From Macrostomum hystrix (taxonomy: Eukaryota; Platyhelminthes; Macrostomidae), in NCBI GenBank assembly GCA_950097015.1, contig CATNEN010000003.1:14824001-14888000 (forward strand): a stretch of 64,000 nucleotides of DNA, read 5' to 3'. The notes below the pieces were generated by a model. It did not search any database. It was not told the origin of the DNA and worked only from the letters and a program-made list of their open reading frames with translations. Below, one piece after another: positions 33,351 through 46,100 of this stretch. The translations under genes were made by a program, and so were the position numbers. Positions within the stretch are counted from its first letter, which is position 1. Each line of letters begins with the position of its first letter.

Positions 33351-36300
33351 GTAAGAATTACTTTTATGATGACGCTGAATGTGAAACTAAATAAACTCTA
33401 TGGCTATTTGTATATGATTTCCGGATTCTTCTTATTAGCCAAAATTATTACTAATTTGTAATGAGTTGAAATGTTGCCTAGTGTTTAAAGCGTCAGACTA
33501 ACGACATAAACGTCGGGGGTTCGATTCTCGGCTCGACTGGAACAATTTCATACACCTCTATACACGAATTAGCACTGCGTCTCAGTGCAGCCTTGCTAGG
33601 CCTTCAAAATTTATCAGCATGTCTCCCGAATGTGCCTGCATCATCTCCGTCTTCAGTGGTCACCTACCTTAATCTAGACGGACTGCTGGACCTTCAAAGG
33701 CTACAACAGGTGGAACTAGGCCACTATGGACAACCTGACGCGAATTTCTCCAATTTCACTGCTTAAGCCTGAATATTAGGCGCAGCTCAACCACAGGACA
33801 CCCTCGCCTAGTCTGTCAACCAATCAGTCACCAGCCAATGCTGTTAGCAGTCGGGCGCTGCCAAAAAATGTCAGGGGGTCACTAGAAATCACTAGATCTT
33901 GATGTATATAGTAATAAAAGCCAAAAAACTGAAATGAACTTTTGGCGCTAAGATAATTTTTTGATTTATGATTTTATTCAGGTATCAGCCTGCAGCGTCG
34001 CCTGCGAAGGTCAATTAATCAGTTTGGCATTTCGCCTACTAATCCTACTAGTCGCCACCTGGTGCCTCTTCTTTCGACGCGGCCGAGCCTCTATGCCGCG
34101 GGTGTATATCTTCCGGGCGTTACTATTGTTCCTAGTGTTTGTCATCACGTTCGCCTTCTGGCTATTCTACGGTGTACGAGTTTGGCAATATAAAGAGTCA
34201 GATTATGCTAGTATTGTTCAGTTTGCTGTTGGCCTAGCTGATGCACTTTTGTTTGTGCATTATCTTGGCGTTGTTCTACTCGAGATTCGTCATCTGCAAG
34301 CTAGGTAAGAAATGAAAGTAACACAGATAAAAAATTATGTGGCGGCGTATTTTCCATTTTATTTACTACTGTAAAGCGTTTTCTCAACTACTTACTAAGT
34401 AGTATGATAGGGTTCAATTGCAAAGTAATCTAACGCGTTTGCCTATTGCACGAATGTCCCCGAGCTCGATTCCACAGTGAAGCCATTTATTTGCTTGGCT
34501 TGTTAAGTTGTCCAGCAATTTACGTCCTTTAGGGACAACCTCCAAGGCACTTAGGTACATGACGAAAAACCCCAACAAATGGCTTGGTAGTCATACCGTT
34601 ATGTAGAATGATAGAAATACTTTATTTTTTACACATTTTTCTATTGCAGATACGCCATCAAAGTGTTGCGCTCACCAGATGGCGAGTCCAGAGTCTATTC
34701 AGTTGGAGAATTGAGCATTCAACGCGCCGCAGTTGTTGTATTGCAACAATACGCATTGGATTTTAACGCTTTTAATCCTTATCTAGAGCAGGCCTACGCT
34801 AGCGCCAGGAATCGGTCCGCGCATCGGTTAGTCACTGGGCTGGCTGTCTTATTTTGCTGGGCGTGTTTTTGTTTTCAAATTAGTATAAGAATAGAAAGGG
34901 TAGTTTATGACTGACTGACAGTGAGTGACTGACTGACAATGACTGACTGACTGACACTGAATGACTGACTGACAGTGAGTGACTGACTGACAGTGAGTGA
35001 CTGACTGACAGCGAGTGACTGACTGACAGCGAGTGACTGACTGACAGTGAGTGACTGACTGACAGCGAGTGACTGACTGACAGTGAGTGACTGACTGACA
35101 GCGAGTGACTGACTGACAGTGAGTGACTGACTGACAGTGAGTGACTGACTGACTGACAGTGAGTGACGGACTGACAGCGAGTGACTGACTGACAGCGAGT
35201 GACTGACTGACAGTGATTGGCGCACATAGTGACTGACTGACAGTGACTGACTGACTGACAGCGAGTGACTGACTGACTGACAGTGAGTGACTGACTGACA
35301 GTGAGTGACTGACTGTCAGCGAGTGACTGACTGACATTGAGTGACTGACTGACAGTGAGTGACTGACTGACAGCGAGTGACTGACTGACAGTGAGTGACT
35401 GACTGACAGCGAGTGACTGACTGACAGTGAGTGACTGACTGACAGCGAGTGACTGACTGACAGTGAGTGACTGACTGACAGCGAGTGACTGACTGACAGT
35501 GAGTGACTGACTGACAGTGAGTGACTGACTGACAGTGAGTGAGTGACTGACAGTGAGTGACTGACTGACAGCGAGTGACTGACTGACAGTGAGTGACTGA
35601 CTGACAGCGAGTGACTGACTGACAGTGAGTGACTGACTGACAGCGAGTGACTGACTGACAGTGAGTGACTGACTGACAGTGATTGGCGCACACAGTGACT
35701 GGCTGTCTGCAAAGCGCAATCATTCTCTACCGCAGACGCAGCTATCGGTTCTACGACGTCGACCAAGGCTCGCAGGCCAACGGATCAGCCGCTGCCGGGG
35801 GTGACGGCGGCGGCGGTGGCGATCACCGCAGCGCCGGCGGTCACAGCAGTCGTCGCCGGGGTAGCGCAGCTGGCGGAGGAGGCGGTGGTGGCGGCGGAGG
35901 CGGTGGCGGTCGTTCAGCAGCCGATCGCTTCTATGACGAATGCGAATACGAACGAAGACTGCGAAAGCGTCGCGCCAGACTAGTGACCGCCGCCGAGGAA
36001 GCCTTTGCTCATGTTCGCCGGGCTACCAGTTCGGAATTGTTAGGACAGCAGCATCTGGCACAGCAGCAGCTAGCCCCGCATCTGCAGCATCAGCAGCAGC
36101 AGCAGCCAGTTGGCAAGCCGATGGCTGCTCACGAAGCTGCCCAGACAATATTTCCCACAATGCTCAGAGCACTTCAGAAATATTTGCGCATCACTAAACA
36201 GCAGCCGCGCTACACTACAGACATGGTGCTGCAGCATCTAACCAATTGCATTCACTACGGCTTGAGTGCGAAAACATTCGTTGAACGCTACCTAACCCAA

Positions 36301-36540
36301 GGACCCGTGGTTGAAGATCCTCGCGCGCCGGCTGGTAGGAAGCGCCAGCTATGGACACTGCTGTGCGACTGTATGCTATCCAGATCTCTAGACGATGGCG
36401 TACAATTCTGCCTGCGCCAGGGCGATGTCAGCCTATTCTGCACTGTGAAACGGATACCATTCTTCAGCCTGAGCGAGGAGACCTTCGATTATAAGAGGCA
36501 CAAGTTTATGCTGCGTCTCAATTCGGAAACGTCGGTTTGA
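32736..36540 (+). CDS. Vang: Van Gogh / Strabismus (Vangl) planar cell polarity protein, complete
   Basis: Core planar-cell-polarity membrane protein that partners Prickle and opposes Frizzled/Dishevelled at junctions. Exons 32736-33350, 33982-34304, 34650-34826 and 35736-36540 give 639 residues (family about 520-600). N-terminal [20 protein letters not shown] resembles the Ser-rich phosphorylated start of Vangl, and [13 protein letters not shown] the conserved second motif. Four hydrophobic segments: about 174-196, 217-236, 248-269 and 281-307. Cytoplasmic C-terminus has [31 protein letters not shown] and [13 protein letters not shown] blocks, and ends SETSV, a class I PDZ ligand. Insertions: polyQ (about residues 44-52 and 110-119), polyAla and a polyGly run in exon 4. 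Head-to-head with the myosin gene. Confidence 0.97.
33474..33880 (+). mobile_element. SINE family II, full length (Vang intron 1)
   Basis: tRNA-like head with TAGTGTTTAAAGCGTCAGAC (box A region) and GTCGGGGGTTCGATTCTCGG (box B), followed by a body shared with 15783-16085. The copy near-fills the 631-nt intron. Confidence 0.85.
33982..34304 (+). CDS. Vang: Vang exon 2: membrane segments 2-4
   Basis: [40 protein letters not shown] and [20 protein letters not shown] match vertebrate Vangl nearly residue by residue. Donor AG/GTAAGA, phase 2. Confidence 0.97.
34410..34605 (+). mobile_element. degenerate tRNA-derived SINE, family III-like (Vang intron 2)
   Basis: Contains AACGCGTTTGCCTATTGCAC, GAGCTCGATTCCACAG and CAACCTCCAAGGCACTTAGG, matching the head and middle of the 38172 copy, but ends in GGCTTGGTAGTC, also seen near 16124. 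Confidence 0.65.
34650..34826 (+). CDS. Vang: Vang exon 3
   Basis: [20 protein letters not shown] and [18 protein letters not shown]. Donor CG/GTTAGT, phase 2. Confidence 0.95.
34908..35690. repeat. minisatellite, 18-bp unit, about 43 copies (Vang intron 3)
   Basis: Unit GTGAGTGACTGACTGACA with GCGAGT variants. The period is a multiple of 3, so long Ser/His/Val repetitive frames are open on the minus strand; they are not genes. Confidence 0.97.
35736..36540 (+). CDS. Vang: Vang exon 4: C-terminal cytoplasmic domain
   Basis: Acceptor CTACCGCAG restores the Arg codon; SYRFYDV follows, then a Gly-rich insertion, the conserved basic RKRRARLV block, and the end [10 protein letters not shown] with TGA at 36538-36540. 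Confidence 0.96.
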
Positions 36541-38171
36541 ATTTAAATCGAAGTTGATGTTTTTTTTAACTCACTACTTACTACTCAGCATGAGCAGTAG
36601 TGTGTTGTTACGCCCGTTTTTCTTGGCCTAGTTTTTTTCTCATAACAATTTTTTGCCCGATGAAACAAAAAAACGCGAGTCGTCAGTTGTCTTGCTTGCA
36701 TGAGTGTTTGAATGTATTTAGCATGCTTTATTGTTTGCTTTTTCACTCTCTCTTTTAACTCATTTTAACTGCTTTCATCGAATATAATTATGAACCCAGC
36801 TAAGGATATTTGAATAGACTTGCCTGGCTTTATGTTTTCACCGTTTTATTTGTTTTTCTCAGATCAGAGAAGATAATAATTCTCGCATTGCTACTGTCAG
36901 TAGGCATCGAAGCTCTCTTGTGTGTGCGTGAATGTTTTTTAATAATGTTTTATAGGGCCAGTTTGTTATATTAGTATGATTTATTAACGTACAACTGGCT
37001 TTCGTTCTTTGTCTCGGCCTGTTTTTTAACCTGTTTCTTTTTGTGGCTTAGATATCGTTTTATGTATTACTGCTAGTAGTATTAATATTAGGTTGGCAAA
37101 TCTAATACAAACTTATTAAACTCGCCGACAAGAGTTTTAATTTGCACCTTTATTAGCTAATGTAGAACAGATTGTTAGCTTAGGTTTGGCTTGTTTGTTT
37201 GTCTCTATTCGCATGTTTAAAAAATTAAATGCGCTTGATGGCTTTTTCTAATCTGCCTACTATTAGTATTAGATTGTGCTTTTCATAAATTCTATCATGA
37301 TATATGTGTATCGAGGCAGCGGCCCAAAAAACTGTCGCTTTTTAGTCAACTTTCATAATTTAGATATTTGCCCCAGCTTTTTGTTTCTCTTTTCGTCTTT
37401 TTGCTATTCACTTTAACAATGAGAAATGTGTACTTTTTATTTTTATTGGCGGACTATTATTACTAATACTTTTAAACTTGTTCGTCGGGGCACAATTTTA
37501 GGTCCTTGGTTTGACAGATCAGTGACAGTTCATAATCTGTCCTCATTTTAGAAGTCTGGCTATACTACTTATATAATAGTAGCGTATCATTTAATGTAAT
37601 TTATCATTTTCTACTTTAGACAGCTGTTGTGAATGCAGTGATTTTTTACCAGTTACATATATACACGTCCTTGTATACCATGTTTGCTTTTTTGCTGCTT
37701 ACATCGGTACGTCTTGTTTTATTAAATCGCCTATTGCTCCTTTAGATTGCAAAACATCATAGTAGTGTGCAGCAATCACATTAATAAATATTAAATAAAA
37801 TCATAATAATTCTTAGAAGCGATCGAGAGTTCGTTGTGCAATCCTGTCATCTAATGGCGCGATTTCATGACACTCTTAACTTTTATATCAGTTTTTGTAG
37901 TCCTCTCGCTATATATCTATGAAAAAACTCTGCAATGTTATTTGCGTAGCGCAATGCTTCAATTGATACAGTTATTGACTGTATTGATGCGTGTTCTAAT
38001 CTTTCCTCATTGTTTACTATTCAATAGTAGACTGGATGAGCTGGCTGGATTGAGAAGTCGTTGGTAGAGCTTGTGACGAAAGTGGCTGTTGACTTGGATG
38101 GAAAGAGGCGGTGTTTGAAGGTTTGATTAAAAAACGGGCTTGAAGTCTCGAATGCGGCAAGCAGGAATGCG
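36541..38171. other. Vang 3' UTR and downstream
   Basis: AT-rich with many T-runs. A candidate polyadenylation signal AATAAA at 37794-37799 would give a UTR of about 1.25 kb. No coding region seen. Confidence 0.45.
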
Positions 38172-38515
38172 TATGTGTAGGGGGTTAGGTGGCAGAGCGC
38201 TTATCGCGTTTGCCTCTCGCACCAAGGTCCCTAAGTTCGATTCCACGGCGAGGCCACAATTATTTGGGGTGCAGCCGCGGAGAGAAGGCTTGGCGGCTTG
38301 TGTAATTTACGCCGTTGAGGGCCAACCTCCAAGGCACATTGAAATGTACACTGCCTTGACGATGAGAAAGTCAGGGCAGATGTACACACCTGTGTGAGCC
38401 TATGCCTGAGTACGGTATCCGTGCGTGTCTTCTCAGGAGTCAGCGAAATTAAGGTTTCCGAGTCACCAAATGGTGTGCCATTGCCCGCAGCCCGACTGCA
38501 ATTATTATTATAGTT
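38172..38515 (+). mobile_element. SINE family III, full length
   Basis: Head GGCAGAGCGCTTATCGCGTT with box B AAGTTCGATTCCACGGCGAG, middle GGGCCAACCTCCAAGGCACA, then GGGCAGATGTACACACCTGT and a tail ending CAATTATTATTATAG. Matches the inverted copy at 62061-62372 along its whole length. Confidence 0.85.
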
Positions 38516-40724
38516 TCATTGTTGGAGCTTCCTTCAAAAGAAGATCTTTGATTTCGATTGTTTCCTGTAGTTATGAGCGCATGTCAGGGCTGGTCGCTAT
38601 AGTAGGCATTCTGGTAGGGCAGTCTTTGTTTACCACTGAAATTTTTAATTCTATCGTTGAGGAGGTCTTCAGCGATGAGTTTTTTTCGGCCATCGAAGAT
38701 CGTTGATCTAGAGCTCGCCACCTTTGGGCACGAGTGTCACGCTAAGTTTTCTGTGGCATCTTCATAATCTAGCAGCTTCTTGACGATGCACAATGCTGCG
38801 ATAGATTATGCCGCGGTGGATGAGGACGAGACGAGAGGCCCCCTCGTTTCTGGTGCGGTCTTGGCAAAAATTAAAGTTAATATAGCTAGAGTTGTTGTCA
38901 AGGACCACTAGGAGTAGAATCTTTGTAAGTAAAGAAAACCGTATGAAGATCAAAATATCATTTACAAAACTTTATAACATTCGCTAGAGCAGCATGATAG
39001 GCAAGTTATCTTAAAAACTGCTTTATATCTGCTTCCAATCAAAAGCTGTCACCATTCAGATCTGACAAAGTGAAATTTTCTTATCTCCGAAGTTTATTTT
39101 TTTCGCAAAAACCTGCCTTGTTTTTTCCTAGGAGGTCTTTGGCGTTGAATTGCTGAATGAATGTGAATGAAGGGAGCGAAGGCGCGAGGCGAAGGCGAGG
39201 ACGAGAGAATGCATGGCAGGCGTGAAAATGCTGATGGGGAGATAAGTACCATCGGCTGGAGGCGGGTCTATAGACTGCAAACAGTGCCAAAATGAAGCCA
39301 TACGAGTCCACTTCAGCTTAGTGCAAGCTGCACACGGGTATAATTTGTGAAGCCAGCTAGCTGTGACAGCTAAAGCTAGGATCGAGATCATAAAAACAGC
39401 TGACCCACAGAGTTAGACAATGTTCTTATTACAGGCACCGCAGGTCAGGGCCTCAGATTTGGTTTATAATGCCGGCTCTGATGGGAAGCAGGCGGACAGG
39501 GTTGGTCCGAAGCAGAAGAAAATGTTTAAAGAGTTGAGCGCCGTTCTTGCCACTGAAACGATCTGTCGGGCCCCGTATAGGATGGGTGGCAGATCTTTAG
39601 CCTCAAGGGCCACTAGTAGTTAGCTTTTATTTAGTAGTTCTTGTTTGGCCGAGGGTAGGACCATGACGAAGTCGTATCTACCTTTAATATATAGGGGATC
39701 GATTCCCAAGCATATCTTGGGAGGTAAATAGCTAAAAGTGTATACTCTTGAAAACTATATTGAGATATAAGTTTTCTCCGCCGACATACCGCTGTTAAAA
39801 TCAATAACAAATAAGCTCGATAACGCTTAAAAGTACAATCGGGAAGCACTACATCGAAAGTTTTATAGCACGCAAACTGTGTTTTCAGAGCAAAAATGAT
39901 TTTGGATAGAATAAATAGATTTTGATCTAATCGTGAACTTGTTTGTTGTTTTTACTTTTTTCTTTGCAATTATTATATGTAAATTAATAAAAATTAGAAA
40001 AATTGATAGGACTAATTCAGAGTATTGGTGCCCAGAAAAAATTGTATCCTTGAATTGTTTATGATTTATCTTTATTCAAAATTTTTTTTTCTTTGACACA
40101 ACGTGCTCGTGTGAGACCAATTAATAACAGTCAGCAGGCCGATGCGTTTTAGTCGCCAGCGTCACCTCGGCAGAATTTTAATTTGTAATTCTTAATTTCT
40201 TACTATTTCTAATTTTAGTTTGCTTTGTGATGGTTTAACCTAACTAAATAGCTTTGATTAGAGGTATAAAAGGGTTTGGTATCGCTACAGGCCCGTGGTG
40301 AATATTTTTGCTTGCTGCAAACTCTTATTTATGGATATTTCTATCATTTCTTAGGATAACTTCTTGCTTTATATATGTCAATTTATTGATTCAGTTTTAC
40401 TATAACTATAGTCACTGTCTTTTTTATGAAATAACTGCAATTAAATTTTAGTAAAACACTTAGTTATTAATAAGTTAGGCCTAGCGATATTGTGTCTGAG
40501 TGACCAGACACCTTTATTTACCTATCCACTAGTCAATTGAGGTTTCCAGTTGTACTTTGGATACTGATGGACAAGACTTGCTTAGTCAATCACCGCATTT
40601 AAAAAAATCTCCTTATTTATTGGTTCCTCTCAGGAAATGATATGTATTATTTAATGCTTAGAATGAGATATATGTATTGTAGGGAAATAAGTAGAACAAA
40701 TGGAATTATTGAGCTTAACACTTT
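38516..40724. other. intergenic DNA, unassigned
   Basis: Mixed composition; a GC-richer patch 38700-39620 holds several short open frames on both strands with no recognisable motif. Possibly old repeat DNA. Confidence 0.4.
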
Positions 40725-42430
40725 TTAAATAAAAAACCAACTTTCATTTGCATTATTTTCAAATTGGTAAATGTAACTTGTTGGAGATCTTGTTGGAGAG
40801 CCTTCACAATCATTTAGCTTAAGTGTGAGATCCTTGTTAATACTAGGCCACACTCTGGCCAGCAACTTTATCCACTTAACACCAACATGTCCTTTATGCA
40901 ATATCTCTGTCATAATTATCTTAACATTTGTGGAATGATGATTCCATTCCCTCAGTAGATGATGTTGTCTAGGCTAAGTTTGTTTGTCATTTTATGGCAA
41001 AGCAGTAGCTTTATTCTTACTTCTTCAGTCCATCCAAACTTCAGCTGCTTGAACAAAAAGCAATCATCTGATTCTGCTTTAAAACTTCAAGGATTTTTTC
41101 TTGGAAATTGGCATCTTTTTTAAAATGTTTTTTAATCGTTGTTTGGTTATTTTTCCTTCTTTCTTCAGATAGTCAAGTTCTTACTTCACTTGGTCCCATG
41201 TGGCAAATGAAACAGCTTGTGTTTTGCGGAAAATTGGCATTGTGCATTCAGCCAATGTGATTGACACTTTAGCTGATGATGATGCAACTCTTACCAGTTG
41301 CTCAGCATCTGTAGCATTGAGCCACCAACATAAAAAACAGTGCTGCCTGATTTCACTATATACAGTTAAAGCTTTCCTCTGAATTCTTGATATACTAAAT
41401 GACCTCACGGACATGTGAGACACCTAGCAGGTATTTCATTGCTATTATAATCCTTGAACCGGCAAGTTGTGGTCTCTATTATTGTATGCTCCTTCAGCTG
41501 AATGAATTCAGCAAGTTACATCAGTGAAAAGTCAGACCCTGTATCCAACAACATTTGAATTTGTTGAGTACCATTTATGACCACCTGCCTTTTGAACCAT
41601 AGTCATCAGGTTCAGGTGTTTTACCAGTAACTGCACTGATAATAAAATTATTTGTTAGGAAATATCCACTTCTTTTGCACAGGGTCTTCAGGTTGAGGTT
41701 ACCAACCTTTCTGCTAAGTCTGCACTTGAAGTTTAACTTGCACTTGCACTATAGCAAACTCTTGAATTCATGCTTCTGAGCACATTTGCTTATGAGTTGA
41801 ATAGGCTTTGGTGTCCACTTGCTTGATACATTTGAAGATAAAAAGTTCTTCTTCATCTAGAGTTTAAAAACTTCTACCTTTGACTTTTTCTTCTCCTTTG
41901 CTGACAGCCTCACACGCTGAAGCCTCTGTGGTGACCTTTTCCTAAGATAGGTCATCCAGCTTCTTTGTCAGCAGTCTCTATTTTCCAATCCAAAAATGAA
42001 TTGATCACAAAGTTGCTTGTTGATGTTAGTAAACTGGCATCCTTCAGAATCCAGTGTCAGTCTTCTTGTATAAGATGCAGTGTCCTTGTATTTATTTTGC
42101 TTCATTTGATAAAACTCATTCCAAAATGCAAATTTTGCTAACTTATCTGACTTGATTTGGCTCTTCAGTACTCCAACCAGTTCCTCATATAACTTGGAAG
42201 TTGACGCACATCTGCAATTATGTCAAATCATTTTGGACCAATTGACGCTGGGAATGCATTCCTTTTTGTATCATCCTTCTATCCTTCAAGTAAAGTGATA
42301 ACCTCGAACCTTTGGACTCAGCACTTTGGGCACTTGTTGACAATCAGTATCTCCAGTTGCCTTGCACCAATCCTCATTCCCATTTTTAGCTTGACTTTGA
42401 GTCACCAAGGCAGTTGACATGTTGGCATAG
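40725..42430 (-). pseudogene. decayed Ty3/gypsy-like retroelement (gag-protease-RT edge-integrase edge)
   Basis: On the minus strand, several frames in succession resemble a Ty3/gypsy polyprotein. About 42200-42000: gag-like, including FWNEFYQMKQNKYKD. 41531-41551: retropepsin active site LLDTGSD. About 41240-41130: reverse-transcriptase start-like TWDQVKQELDYLKKEGK, with a stop in place of one codon. About 40910-40810: an H2C2 integrase motif ILHKGHVGVKW. Most of reverse transcriptase and RNase H is deleted and the frames are broken. No LTRs found. Confidence 0.7.
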
Positions 42431-42548
42431 TTGACTAATGTTGGTTCTTATTTATTTTATCTCTCCAGTGTTGCTCCACTTTTGCTCAGCTAGAACACAC
42501 ATACACCGACTGTTACTCTTAATAATTCAATGCATATTTAACTATTTG

Positions 42549-42846
42549 CTCTAGCTGGCAAGGCGTCGGACTCACGACTTGAAGGTCGGGGGTTCGATTC
42601 CCGACTCCACTGGAACAATTTGTGTCCTTTAGCAAGACACTTAACTCTGCATTGCTTCAGTTCACCCAGCTGTTAAATGGGTACCAGCATCAGCTGGGAT
42701 ACTTGAAGGTGGGTGTGGCGTCCCCCCAGTCCATGGACTGAACAGCTGTACACAGCCTTCAGATGCACCACTCATTAGCTGCGGCTGTGCTGTCGGCTGC
42801 ACATCTGACCCAATTGGGGCAGGTTTAATCAATTATTATTATTATG
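42549..42846 (+). mobile_element. SINE family I, full length, upstream of UTP20
   Basis: Head GCGTCGGACTCACGACTTGA with box B GGGGGTTCGATTCCCGAC, then TTGTGTCCTTTAGCAAGACA, CCATGGACTGAACAGC and a tail CAATTATTATTATTATGG. Confidence 0.88.
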
Positions 42847-43074
42847 GCAAGGCTCCTATTTTATTGACATATTTATTACTTTAAATAATTTTATCATATA
42901 ACTTGTTTAAACAAAACACCATTTTTATAAAAGTTGTTAATTGAAATACTTTAGAACAATATACATTACAAAGAGTTTTATAAAAAAAATTATGTTTTAT
43001 GCTATATATAATTCTTTCAGGATCAAAGTCTGAATTAGAAACCAAGTGCATTGTACTACTTAAAAAGCCTGCAA

Positions 43075-43119
43075 ATGGAGGAAACAGGCTTAACAAAAAA
43101 GAAGAAGAACACCTTCAAG
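43075..43119 (+). CDS. UTP20: UTP20 exon 1
   Basis: MEETGLTKKKKNTFK, donor AAG/GTAAAT, phase 0. The transcript exon probably begins at 43021 after acceptor ATTCTTTCAG. Confidence 0.8.
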
Positions 43120-46100
43120 GTAAATTAGCTGTGTGCTATGTTCTCATTATTAAACTGATATTAATATAAGCAACACACTAATTAATTGATCATTTTTTTA
43201 AACTGCCAGTTTCAAGGCTTCAATGAGCACAAGGAGAGAATAAAGCTAGCACTTTTACGTAATCAGCTGTTCCCAATTCAAGTAAGTTTTTAAATCCTTA
43301 GTTTGCCTGTTTAGTTTATAATGCATGCCTTTTATGAATATTAAAATGCTTTCTTGAATTCCTAATTGATTTACAGTTGGAATCTGATGGTGAAACAAAG
43401 TGTGCCGCAGCTCTAGAAAAGTGGACTGATCTAAATGCCACTTCAGAGTATGGTGAGTAGTGATAGTTTTACCTGTGCTTTAAAATTATAATGTAGCTAA
43501 TTTTGGCTTTAAAAAATACTATAACAAATTCTTTAGTTGCTTTTCGTCGCGAAGTAGAAGTTTTTGTCCAATCACTCGAGATTCTTGTACTCCACAAGGT
43601 GAGATAGTTAATGACGATATTTGTCGTGTTCTACTACTTACAAAGTTAATAAGTAGAAAAGTACGAGTACGATGTTTTAATTGTCGAATTCTAATTTGGT
43701 CCATTACAATTTTTTTCAGAATGACGTCATTGCTACCTTCAAGGAGGCGCTTGACAAGAGTACCGTCGATTCATTGCAGCCAATTATGGAGTGAGTTAAA
43801 GATCTACGAGTACTTTGCCATTGTACTCGCTACACTGCAATGCAATTCATACTTAAATCCTTTCACATTTAAATCCCAATAAAATACCATTCGCGTAGTA
43901 ATCACACTCACTCCATAATCCCATTCACACTATAATCTCATTCCCACCATAATCTCATTCCCACTATAATCCCATTCCCACTATAATCCCATTCCCACTA
44001 TAATCCCATTCCCACTATAATCCCATTCCCACTATAATCCCATTCCCACCATAATCTCATTCCCACTATAATCTCATTCCCATTATAATCCCATTCCCAC
44101 TATAATCCCATTCCCACCATAATCCCATTCCCACTATAATCCCATTCCCACCATAATCGCATTCCCACTATAATCTCATTCCCATTATAATCCCATTCCC
44201 ACTATAATCCCATCCACACTATAATCCCAATCACACTATAAACCCATTCACACCATAATCCCATTCACACTATAAACCCATTCACAACATAATCCCATTC
44301 ACACTATAAACCCATTCACAACATAATCCCATTCACACCATAATCCCATTCACACCATAATCCCATTCACACTATAATCCCATTCACACCATAATCCCAT
44401 TCACACTATAAACCCATTCACACCATAAACCCATTCACAACATAATCCCATTCACACCATAATCCCATTCACACTATAAACCCATTCACACTAATCCTAT
44501 TCATACTAAATATCAAATGGGACTAAATATCTATTAATCCCATAATCCCATTCGCACTACTTTATGTCTAACCTAACCAACTTCCAGATTCGGTGTAGCT
44601 CTCTGTCTGGACCTTACCGAGGCTATGATCCCGGAGTTTGGCAGCCTGATTGACATCTACACGGGCCTGTTACATCGGCACTCAGCTGGCAGCAGTCACC
44701 AAGCCTTGGAACACGTGTTCACCGGCATCTCCTATACAATGTACGCGTTGAGGCGACAGCTTCGTCGTCAACCGGAGCTGGCCGCTAACCAATTGAAACC
44801 GCTGCTATTGGCTGGCGGTCACGTGACCGAATTGGCTGCCGAATCATTCGCCTTCCTATTGAGAAAACTGCCTCTACAGTCTCAACAGTTGACTAACAGA
44901 CTTTTGGATTTGCTGGCTAGTTGGTGCGTGTGTTTAACATCTACGAGTATAATCTTCCTTAGATGTTTGAGTAGATATCTTATCTATTCTCCTAGATGTT
45001 TGAGTAGATATCTTATCTCTTCTCCTAGTTGTTTGAGTAGATATCTTATCTCTTCTCCTAGTTGTTTGAGTAGATATCTTATCTCTTCTCCTAGTTGTTT
45101 GAGTAGATATCTTATCTATTCTCCTAGATGTTTGTGTAGATATCTTATCTCTTCTCCTAGATGTTTGATTAGACATCTTATCTATTCTCCTAGATGTTTG
45201 AGTAGATATCTTATCTATTCTCCTAGTTGTTTGAGTAGATATCTTATCTATTCTCCTAGATGTTTGAGTAGATATCTTGTCTTTTCTCCTAGATGTTTGA
45301 GTTGATATCTTATCTATTCCCCTAGATATTTCAGTTTGAGATATATTATATCTTCCCCTAGACTTTTGATTAGATACGACTTTATTAAGTACCAACTGTT
45401 TTTAACACCAGGCTGAAATCGTCAGTCAGTGAGGACAGTATGAACGATCATCATTTAGCCGACAATGCCACACTAACTGAGGCTGTATCTGCCGCAGTTT
45501 TCTATTGGCTCAGAGGCGCATCCAATCAACTGGCTGTTGGACAATTTCAATCTGTCTATCCGCGTCTGCTCGATTGGCTAGAAAATGATGACAAGTCGAT
45601 GGTGTTACTGCACTGCTTAGTGCTAATTCATGCTAGATTATTGAAGCATTTGAAATGCAAGGACATTGTTGATTCCAAACTAGACGATCACGCGGAACCA
45701 ATACGCCGTCAATTAATTGATCGTATTTTAAAATCCCATTCTACTTTCAATGGTACGGCCGAATTGGTTGCTAGGCTGTTGCTAGGCGAATTAGATAGTG
45801 AACAATCCGATTCGAAGTCGTCTAAAAATGTACGCCTAGCCGAACAGTTTCAACGAACCCTACTAATAGGTCGAGACGGTCAAAAAAATCTTGAACGCTG
45901 GTGTAGATGCGTTGAACAATTGTTGGTCGATAGACAAACTTCAATGTTGTCGGAGTCCATCACTCGACTGACCGCTGGCTTGACTCGCTTCTGTTGCTTC
46001 GCTAATCAAGACGATGCTGAGGATTTTTGTCGACGCCTGTTTATTAGCTATCAATCTGCTGCACCCGATGCTGATGGCTGGTTGAAACAATTTCAATTTG

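Noticed and set aside
34849-35766. Long minus-strand open frames (up to 305 codons) of Ser/His/Val/Gln repeats
   Set aside because: They are created by an 18-bp tandem repeat that keeps all three frames open, lie inside Vang intron 3, and show no conserved protein signal.
38425-39623. Several open frames of 60-95 codons in a GC-richer intergenic patch
   Set aside because: No recognisable domain, no consistent splice pattern, and the first overlaps the tail of a SINE.
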